Source: Anas platyrhynchos (taxonomy: Eukaryota; Chordata; Aves; Anseriformes; Anatidae). Taken from it: a stretch of DNA of 64,000 nucleotides. Location of the stretch: NCBI RefSeq assembly GCF_047663525.1, contig NC_092601.1, positions 16,887,501 to 16,951,500 on the forward strand. The letters are read 5' to 3'. This document shows, piece after piece, positions 57,094-64,000 of the stretch (position 1 is the first letter of the stretch; each line of letters opens with the position of its first letter). The position numbers and the translations under genes are program-made. Below the pieces are notes generated by a model that made no database searches, was not told the DNA's origin, and worked only from the letters and a program-made list of their open reading frames with translations.

Positions 57094-60000
57094 GGGAGGC
57101 AGAAGGCAGCCCCCATCCTCGCTCCTGGGGGTCTGTGTGATGAGAGCAGGGGGCTCGGCAGGGCAGTGCCCAGGTTAAAAGTTGAGTGGAGGCGAGCTCA
57201 GGGCTTCGGTGGGGCTTTGTAAACGGCCTTGCTCGGTGTCACCACAGGCAGGGGGATCGCTGGCATCTTGTGCCGCTGGGTTTGAGGCATTTCTGGTGAA
57301 AAATGAGAATTCCCAGGCAGGTTTTCTTCCTTTTGGTTAAGGACTTGGCCTGCACGCAGCTCTGCCTCGCCGCGGGGCAGCATGGCTCCTTGGCCACCTC
57401 TTTGCTTCCAGGAGGGTTGTCACCGCTCCCCAAGCACCGGTGCTTTGAGCTTTTCCCTCACCTTGTTGGGGTCCCTGGGGAGAAAAGGCTCAGCAGGACA
57501 GGATCAGTTTTGGGCATGTCCCCCTAGCACCCTCTGTGGGGTTTGTGCCCGTTGGGATGCTGCAGCTGGGGAGAAAGGGGGGGGTTTGTAGCACCTTGAC
57601 CATTTCCTCCTCGTTTCCTCCATGGATGAAGTCCTAGCAGATGACCAGGGCGCTGGGGGGGTTCTGGGATATAATCATGATGGTTTTGGTTCGCTTTTTT
57701 GGCTGCTTTCCCACTAGGGGAGGGACGTGGGGATTATGGACGGAGCAGATGTGCGCAGGAAGGGGACGTTTGGCTTGCATGGCTGCTGCTGCCCTGCACA
57801 GGCTGATGCGGGGGGGATGGAGAAACCTCTCTGGGCTCGAGCCCCTGCCCTGCACCACCTCTTTTCTCCCCACCAGGGCCTGCTCCCTGCTCCATAGGAG
57901 CTCCCAGGAGCAGCTCCTGGCCACGATTTTCCTTTCTCAGCAGAGAAGTGGGCTGGGGAATACAACCCCCAAAGCTTGGTGTGTGCACGTGCCTTCGGGC
58001 TCTGCTCTTCCCCCCTCCAGCTCCATCTGGAGACCCCCGCTCACCCTGGGAGCCCAGCCGCGAGGTCTTCCCAGCCCCGCAGGAAGCTCTGCAAAGCTCG
58101 TAAGCAGAGCGCTGGGGGAGTAATGAGGTTTCCAGGCTAATTGGGCAGGATTCGACAACTTCCACCCAAGCATCTGCGCCTGTGGGAGCTGCCCCAGCCT
58201 CTGTAGGTCTGGCTTTTGGGGGCTCGTCCTCTTTGCCTTGCTTGTGGTGGGCACCCGTGTGAGGGGCTGCTCGTGGCAGCGCTTGGTGGGGGTGGGATTT
58301 AGGGGGCTGCATTTGGGAACGCTGTGAATTGGGGAAGTGTGAGGGTCTGGCGGTGCGTGGGGGGCTGTTATGGGGCTCCTTGTGGCTCCCTGTGGTGGGG
58401 AAGCCCCAAAGAAGCCAAATGGGAGAGAAACCCTGTGGTTTGTGCTGGTAACCCACAGCAGCATCCCGGGCATGGAGCTGTTTGGGTTCAGCAGAGCTGG
58501 GCCATGATCGGATGGCATCAACTCGAGTGGGTCTAACCCTGTGTTGTGTGAGGTGGGAGGCCTCTGCCGACCAGGTCTGCTGAAAAGCAGCGCTTCCCTT
58601 CCCTTCTTTTTTAGTGAAAAACAGAAAAATTCTACTTCATGTGGAAGTTAAAGACTTTTTTTATTTTTTTATTTTATTTTTTCCTGAGACTGGGAAATGT
58701 CTTGCCATTTTATGTACTCTTTTCTTGTGGGAAGCGCTTTTGGCTTTTCCCTTCACCCTGGCGTGCAGTCTGCTGTGCTTGCTGGGCCTACCTAGGCCCT
58801 AAAATGAAGCAGAGCTCAAATCGATGGCTGTGGGTGGCTTCACGTGGGTGTCATGGTCCTGACGGTCTGTGTGGCAGCACGAGGACCTCCCCTCAGTCTC
58901 GCTGCCACCATTTGCTCCAATTCCTCCTCTCGGTGTGTTTGTAGGAGAGGTTGTGGGATGGCTGGAGACCAGCAGGCCGAGCCCTCCGCACCTCTAGGCC
59001 GGAGGGGAGATGGGTTCCCCTTGGGGAGGTTTCGGGGCTCGGTTTTATTCTCCCAGCCCGGCTCAGCACAAGGGTGGTGGCATCTCGGGTGCCCTGGATC
59101 AGAGCAGTGCTGAGCAGAAGACCTTGGGAGTCGTTCCAGCAGCACTTGTTGCTGTAAATAACGCCGGGGCCTGCATCAGCTGCGGTAATTTTCCTGCCCT
59201 GCGAGAAGGCTGGCTCCAAAAACAAGCTCCCTGGCTTCCTTTCCTAATTTTTTTCCCAAGGAGCAGAGCCCTTTTTATTTTTATTTTTATTTTTTTGCAC
59301 CGTTTCGTGGCTTCCTGAAGGATCCTGAGCTAAAGAATCTCCCCCTTGCCAGTTTTATTCCATATCTGCGGCCGTCTCTGTGCACAGGTCACCCCCACGG
59401 GGGTCCTGCTGCGGGGACCTCGTTGGTGACATTTTGGGGAGCCCCTTCCCTCCTGGGAGATGGGGAAGGACATCGTGGGCATGGCAGGGACCGCCTGGGG
59501 CTCGTCCCCTTATGCTGAGGGGGCAGAGAACAAAGTCGAGGAGGCCAGTTCGGAGTGTGATTTAAAATTTAAACAGCCAAATGCAAATGGGTCCTGCCTG
59601 TCCTTCCCACCCCCTGGTGGCTGCCGTCCCCTTGTCCCTGCGCCCTCACTGCAAGCAGGGTCTGGCTGCAAGGCCTCGTTGGGTTTTTGCTGTCGGGTTC
59701 TTGCCGTGACAGCCCCACAGAGATTTCTTCTCCCTCTGAGCGGGTGCCTGGGGAGCGGGGAAGATTTCATGCTGGCAGCTGCGAACAGATGGGGTCGGGT
59801 GGCTATCATCTCCCCCCTCCTGCTCCAAAGGGAGGAGATTTTGCACACAAAATGCCATTAGCCCTTGCCATGTGTCCGTGCCGTAAGGAGAGCAGGAGGG
59901 AAAAAGAGCTTGGAGTTTGCAGGGCTGTGAGATGGCGGCTTTGGCTGGAGGTGTGCCTGCACCGGGCGATGCTGGTTCCTTTGGTTTGGCCCATGAAAAC

Positions 60001-63000
60001 CTGGGACCTTGCTTTTGTCCCCAGCATGGTGCTGATGTTCTCTGCATCTTCTGTCCTTCTTCTGCATCTTCTGTCCTTCTTCTGCATCTTCTGTCCTTCT
60101 TCTCCTCCAGCAGGGTTGGAGATGGAGAGCATGCGCCTGAGCACCCACCCAGTGACCGCAGCCATCCCAGCTGGGCATGGGGCACTCCCCGACCGTCCCT
60201 ACCCGTGCAGGCGGTTGTGCCCTCACACGCGGGGCCGGGACGCGGCCATCCCAGCCCCGCACGACCCTCTGGAGGCCCTTCAGCAGGAAAGAGGTTAACA
60301 GGAAGGAGGCAGGCGAGGCGCTGGCTGCCAGCTCCAGACCCCGCTTTGGGGTGGGGAGCAGCTGGGAGCTGCATGCTCAGCGCGAGAATCGCCTTATAAG
60401 GCCAGGACGAGCCAGTTCCAGCCTCCTGCTTCGCTCCGGCACTCGCTCCCCGGGCGGGCGCCCATGGGGACGGGGACACGGAGGGGACCCGTGACCCCAA
60501 AGCGATGCCCAGGGCGCTCCGCGGTGCTGGTGCTGCCCTCGGCACCGGGTGGGAGAGGAGCCCGAGGGTGCTGGCGGCCAGCTCGCGGCCTCACTCCGTG
60601 TTTAGACTCGCTGTCGGTGGACGTAAACACCGGTTCGGCTGAAAAGCGGCCCCTGGCTGAACTCTTCCTGCCCAGCCCCTGCGCTGCGCCCCCTCCCCAA
60701 ACTGCTCCGGGGGGAAGAAAATTCCTTCCCCCTGGCGAAAGCGGCGATGGAATTGTTTTATCTCCTGGTGGAGGCTTCGGGGGGGCTCTGGAGGGGCCTG
60801 GTGTGCAGGGACAGGCGTGCGAGGGGCTCGCACACCCATCCTCGGAGCCTTCAGCCGGTTCCTTGGGGGGTGACCTGGGGTCCTGGGGAGCTCCTCCAGC
60901 AAAATGCATTTCAGGAGCTGGCTGTCGGCATCCGTGATGAACAAACAGGGGCTGCCAGTGAGTGATGGGGCTGGTGGGAAGCAGCTCAGTGCTTTTCCGA
61001 ATGGGATGGCACAGTAACAACGTCCTTCCCTATTGCCTGGTGCATGCCCTGGAAAACCAGAGGTTTCTCAGCAGCTTCCCTGAGCAATGTGTGCTGAATC
61101 CAGGCAGGCTGCAGGTGAGGAAGGTGCTCAGGTGGCTGAAAAAAGATTCTCCCTTGCCTGCTGGAATGGTGTGGAGAGAGGAGAGAGCTGCTGGGGGTTC
61201 GCAGAGGATGGGGAGCGCTCCCACTCGTGGGGAGGTGCAGAGGGAGAGCCCAACCTTCACTCCCCTTTGATGGGCGACTGCTCCATCCATCCTTTCTTTC
61301 TCAGAGCTTGCCGAGGTCGTTTTCAAGCTCCTTTGTCTAAATCCCGCTCGCTTGACCTGCCAGATGATCTATAAGTGTAATAAAATCCGCCCGCGGCACA
61401 GCTCCGGTCGCGCTGAGGCCGTATCGATAGCTCTGTGCCTAGTGGCAGGATGCCTACAGCGCTCATTAAAACCGTGCTCATTAACGTCCCAGCCCTGCTC
61501 AGGCAGCACCAGGACACCGGTGACCGAACGTCCCAGGGGCAGGCAGTGCATCCAGCCCCAGATCAGCAATCCCACTCTCTCCCCACCCCGAGCACGAGGC
61601 CAGGCACCAGGCACGGGCGATGCTTTTAGCAGCTCCCCGTGGGGAGCGCGCTGCTCGGCAGCCACCCTCATGAATATTTCAGCTCGGAGAAGGAACATTT
61701 GTCAAGAAGCATTTACGGAGGCGGCCTGGATGGTTCTTCCCTAGGCGTGCCCAGCTCGCTGCTCATCTGGGGCAGCTCTGGGAGCCCGGGCAGAGCAAAC
61801 CCACACCCGAGCCCTTCCCCGTGCAGCACCCGGGTGCCAAGGCAACCGGCTCGCCATGCGAGATAGACAAATGGTGTGTTTTTTTTCTTTAATTTTCCTT
61901 TTTTTCTTTTTTTTTCTTTTTCCCTCCTGGTTCTTGGCAGAAAGTAAAATGTCCCTTTTGTTTGGTTTCCTCCTCCCCCTGCCCCATCGCCTTTCTTTAA
62001 AGGTTGTGCTCCAGATTTCATCCAGGCGCGTTGTGTAACGGCCACGGGCCCTGTGCCCCCGAGGCACAGCTGGTCCCCGGGAGTTTGAGCAGGGGGTTAC
62101 CTGCTCCAAAAATCTCTTGTGTGCAGGTGCTGAGCGAACCTCTGCTACCCAGATTTGATATTTTGGGGTGCCAGGGGATCACTCAGGACCATGGCCCACC
62201 CCAATGAATCCCTGAGCAGCGAGCAAAGCTGCTTGGATCGCCCCCCCGAAGCACAGAACTGGGGGCGCTTTATCCCTTTCCCCTCAGCTCTGACGTTTCT
62301 GGTTTTCAGAGAAGATGGAGCTGCGTCAGGAAATGATTCACAGCTCAGGGGAGGCGGGGAGCAGACGCCTCCAAAAGTCCCCGAGCCTCGTCCCATCCCT
62401 GGGGGCTGCCGGCGTTACGGAGGGCACGGCGCAGCGGGGCCAGCATCCCGGGTACCTGAGAAGGCAGAAGCGAGCCTTGTAGGTTTTGTGCTGGTATCGA
62501 GAGGGACGCAGCCAACACATGCGTGTGTAAATAGGGATCTGTCATACCCCAGGGAAACGGCGCTGCGATCGTTTCTTGGCGCCGGGTCCCCTGCTGATAC
62601 TGGCAACGCGGAGCCGCGGCTGCTCATCCGGCGCTGCGAGCTGCTCTGCTCACGCCTGGGCTGCTGCTCACCCTGCTCGGGTGCGGGCTTCCACCCCAGC
62701 CTCGAGTTTTCCCCATTAAAAAGCACCCACCAGGCACTGGAAGGGGGTAGCCATGCCCTCCGTCCTGTTGATGGCACAAAAGCAAGGCCAGTGCCTGGGG
62801 ACGGGGCTGTCCCCGAGGTGGGGACCGGCAGAAGCCGGGTGTCTGCTCCTGCCTCACCCCGGTGCAAAGCTTCCCGTGGCCCCGGGGTCAGGCCCAGCAC
62901 GCAGGCGGGCGCTCAGCCTTATATCAAAGCCTCTCTGCTCTTCAAAGGGCTGCTTGAACTCCCTGCCTTGTTATTGTTTTGGTGCCTGCGCCGAGCAACA

Positions 63001-64000
63001 CCTCCCTCCTCCTGCATTTCGTTATTGCCTTCCACTTGCCGGGGCCACGCAGCCCTGCCCTGGCCCAGCAGCAGCTCAGGGCCCCTCTGGGGAGCCCCGC
63101 TGGGTTTTTGGGTGCTCCCCAGGGAGCTGCGTCCTCGCCCCGGGGGGGGCTGCGTCCCAGCCTTTGGCTTGTGCTCGTGCGTGCTTCCACCTCGCAGCAT
63201 TTGCATCTCGCCCTGGCTTCAAAGCGCCTTGCGTTGGCTGCAAGGAAGGAAATAAAGAGATGTAAAGGGATTTAAATCCCTCCCGAGCGAGGCTGCTTGT
63301 CCGTCAGGTTTCAGCTCCTGCCCAGGGGTGTTGAGGGGGGCTGGTTTGGCCACGGTGCCTTTCCTCTCCCCGGCTGTGGGTAATGGGGTGCTCGTGCCCG
63401 GCACTGCTCGGGGTGCCCTTCTTGGTGACCCTATTCTGGAGCTCTAAGTGAGATTTTGGATGAGCACTGGTGCAAATCTGGCTGTCACAAGGAGGGGTGC
63501 GTGGCAAAACCACTTCACAACCAGACTGGTGGAGGGGGGAGCCCGAAATTGGCTCCTCTGCTGCGTGCGAGCTCAGGTTGGGGCTGGATGCGAGCCGTGG
63601 GGAAGCTGCCCAGGGGTTTGGGAAGGAGGAGGGCAGGCGAGGTTTGCAGGGAGCCTGTGCTCAATTTGGATGTGCCAAATCCATGCCAGGTACCTGCGGG
63701 GCCTCACGGGGATTTGAGGGGTGCACGAGGCAGCAGGGAGCGAGCCAGCATCCTACAGTGCCCATAGGGCTCCCTCGTGGAGCCACCCTCAGCCCCTTTC
63801 CTCCCGTCCTGGCCGTGTTTCCCGGTGCACAAAGGCCGTGGGTGGGGAAGGGGTCAGACCCACACGGCCGGCCAGAGTTCATGGTCCTGGAGGCCTTGGC
63901 ACAGCCAATGGCTGGGGAGACAAAAACGTTTCCAAGGCTCCGCTTGGAGCCGGAGAAAGTTTTTCCGTAGGGTTTTTATAGCTACCGGAAAGCGGGGTTT
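39652..64000 (+). CDS. MPRIP: MPRIP gene, 5' part (coding exons 1-3, runs off window)
   Basis: MPRIP (M-RIP, p116Rip) is an actin-associated scaffold that binds RhoA and the myosin-phosphatase targeting subunit, bringing phosphatase to stress fibres. Coding exons lie at 39652-39771, 49366-49443 and 50433-50498, all phase 0, giving 88 codons without a break. Exon 1 encodes the N-terminal actin-binding stretch (NPCRKFQANIFNKSKCQNC). Exons 2-3 open the first PH domain (YGGWLLLAPEGTDFD, then KWQRRFFILYEHGLL). The protein is about 1,000 residues in mammals, so over 90 percent lies beyond the window. Exon 4, which should continue the PH domain, was not found before 64,000, so intron 3 exceeds 13.5 kb. 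The gene is divergent from TNFRSF13B, as in human 17p11.2. Confidence 0.96.
39880..40270 (+). repeat. Degenerate CCCATGGGT/GTCCCATAGGG-rich stretch
   Basis: Many imperfect copies of a short motif combining CCCATGGG or CCCATAGG with GGTGCTGTGGGG occur over about 400 bp at the start of MPRIP intron 1. The unit length is irregular, so this looks like an eroded minisatellite. Confidence 0.55.
45080..45120 (+). repeat. (TTA)n/T-rich tract
   Basis: About five TTA units followed by T runs in MPRIP intron 1. Confidence 0.9.
47773..47808 (+). CDS. MPRIP: Candidate alternative first coding exon of MPRIP
   Basis: ACCATGG start context and twelve codons (MGTAGEQGSGTQ) ending CAG|GTGAGC, a strong donor in phase 0. 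That is exactly the phase needed to splice to MPRIP exon 2, 1.56 kb downstream. The preceding 190 bp are CpG-rich and TATA-less. The coding content is too short to prove selection; the claim rests on start context, donor strength, phase and CpG context. Confidence 0.4.
49366..49443 (+). CDS. MPRIP: MPRIP coding exon 2 (start of PH domain)
   Basis: Acceptor TGTTTCTTTGCAG, donor GTAAGC, 26 codons, phase 0 to 0. It reads AKPIYGGWLLLAPEGTDFD and ends NPVHRSR. YGGWLLL is the first beta strand of the PH domain. Confidence 0.97.
49444..50432 (+). other. MPRIP: MPRIP intron 2 (1.0 kb)
   Basis: Bounded by GTAAGC and CTTGCAG. It contains a T run followed by (TTA)n at 49,787-49,823. Nothing else. Confidence 0.88.
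50433..50498 (+). CDS. MPRIP: MPRIP coding exon 3 (PH domain)
   Basis: Acceptor CTTCTCTTGCAG, donor GTGAGT, 22 codons, phase 0 to 0. It reads KWQRRFFILYEHGLLRYALD then EM. KWQRRFFIL followed by LLRYAL is the classic second and third PH strand pattern. Confidence 0.97.
53636..53643 (+). promoter_or_regulatory. TATA box in MPRIP intron 3
   Basis: GGTTATAAATAGAGCCC contains the canonical TATAAATA. It stands alone in GC-rich sequence, with a CpG-containing segment about 25-45 bp downstream. No exon was recognised after it. Confidence 0.25.
55995..56018 (+). repeat. A homopolymer (about 24) with CA tail
   Basis: A long A run followed by ACACACAC and more A in MPRIP intron 3. No retro-copy was recognised to its left. 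Confidence 0.9.
57063..57100 (+). repeat. GAG/GAA purine tract
   Basis: Imperfect GAGGAAGAGGAG units over about 38 bp. It gives a Glu run in one frame but is intronic. Confidence 0.9.
60041..60100 (+). repeat. Exact 20-bp triplicate
   Basis: TCTGCATCTTCTGTCCTTCT occurs three times head to tail without a mismatch in MPRIP intron 3. Confidence 0.98.
60392..60401 (+). promoter_or_regulatory. Perfect CArG box (CCTTATAAGG)
   Basis: Matches the SRF consensus CC(A/T)6GG exactly and contains a TATA core. A CpG-rich segment with GCTCCGGCACTCGCTCCCC and CGGGCGGGCGCCCATGGGG lies within 75 bp downstream. Confidence 0.45.

Larger units (their letters stand above)
50499..64000 (+). other. MPRIP: MPRIP intron 3, 5' part (at least 13.5 kb)
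   Basis: Starts at GTGAGT and runs off the window. GC-rich with several T or A homopolymers (52,388-52,440; 54,463-54,481; 55,995-56,018). It has a purine GAG/GAA tract at 57,063-57,100, a 20-bp triplicate at 60,041, a TATA box at 53,636 and a CArG box at 60,392. Long open frames on both strands, for example 54497-55612 (-) and 62155-63255 (+), show no domain. No further exon recognised. Confidence 0.8.

Noticed and set aside
62155..63255. 366-codon + strand frame near the window end
   Set aside because: No recognisable domain or MPRIP exon content; overlapping frames on both strands.
50499..64000. MPRIP exon 4 (rest of the first PH domain)
   Set aside because: No frame with the expected PH-domain continuation behind an acceptor was found; presumably beyond 64,000.

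Overview
This is a vertebrate nuclear window, almost certainly from a bird. It carries three spliced genes with ordinary GT-AG introns. A truncated CR1 retrotransposon ends in the avian-type ATTCTGTGATTCTGTGA 3' terminus. The right two thirds have the GC-rich, G-run-rich, microsatellite-rich texture of an avian microchromosome. Assignments rest on reading exons by eye, on splice sites and on phase continuity; no alignment was run. Most of the long open frames in the GC-rich part are composition artefacts and are not annotated.

Region 1 (about 1-21,500, + strand, AT-rich) is the 3' half of USP22, the deubiquitinase of the SAGA co-activator. Eight consecutive coding exons join in perfect phase into 295 codons plus stop, which places them at residues 231-525 of a 525-residue protein. 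The catalytic His and Asp fall exactly at 479 and 495. The catalytic Cys and the N-terminal ZnF-UBP domain lie upstream of the window. Its introns hold one young CR1 fragment and one decayed CR1/L3-like element. One frame-preserving 63-nt exon follows a TG repeat.

Region 2 (about 21,500-31,800) contains TNFRSF13B (TACI) on the - strand, tail-to-tail with USP22. Four exons encode CRD1, CRD2, the transmembrane segment and the conserved cytoplasmic tail, all joined in phase 1. A candidate first exon at 31,612-31,732 joins in the same phase. It sits beside an octamer (ATGCAAAT) and a CCAAT box, a combination that suits a B-cell gene.

Region 3 (about 31,800-39,200) is gene-free as far as can be seen. 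It holds an (AATAA)n array, a (GT)13 tract and a striking G-rich minisatellite of about 20-bp units at 38,500-38,935, just upstream of the next promoter.

Region 4 (39,200-64,000, + strand) is the 5' end of MPRIP (M-RIP, myosin phosphatase Rho-interacting protein), head-to-head with TNFRSF13B. It includes a GC-box/CCAAT promoter, an odd T-rich leader, coding exon 1 and exons 2-3, which begin the first PH domain. The third intron runs off the window. A CpG-rich candidate alternative first exon at 47,773-47,808 joins exon 2 in frame. A perfect CArG box and a TATA box lie in intron 3.

The three proteins do not form a pathway: one is a chromatin deubiquitinase, one a B-cell receptor for BAFF/APRIL and one an actomyosin scaffold. 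TNFRSF13B and MPRIP are also neighbours in human 17p11.2, while human USP22 lies several megabases away, so this window records a different local gene order. I found no new molecular system. The most useful leads are the alternative MPRIP start, the G-rich minisatellite, the TG-tract USP22 exon and the candidate TNFRSF13B first exon.
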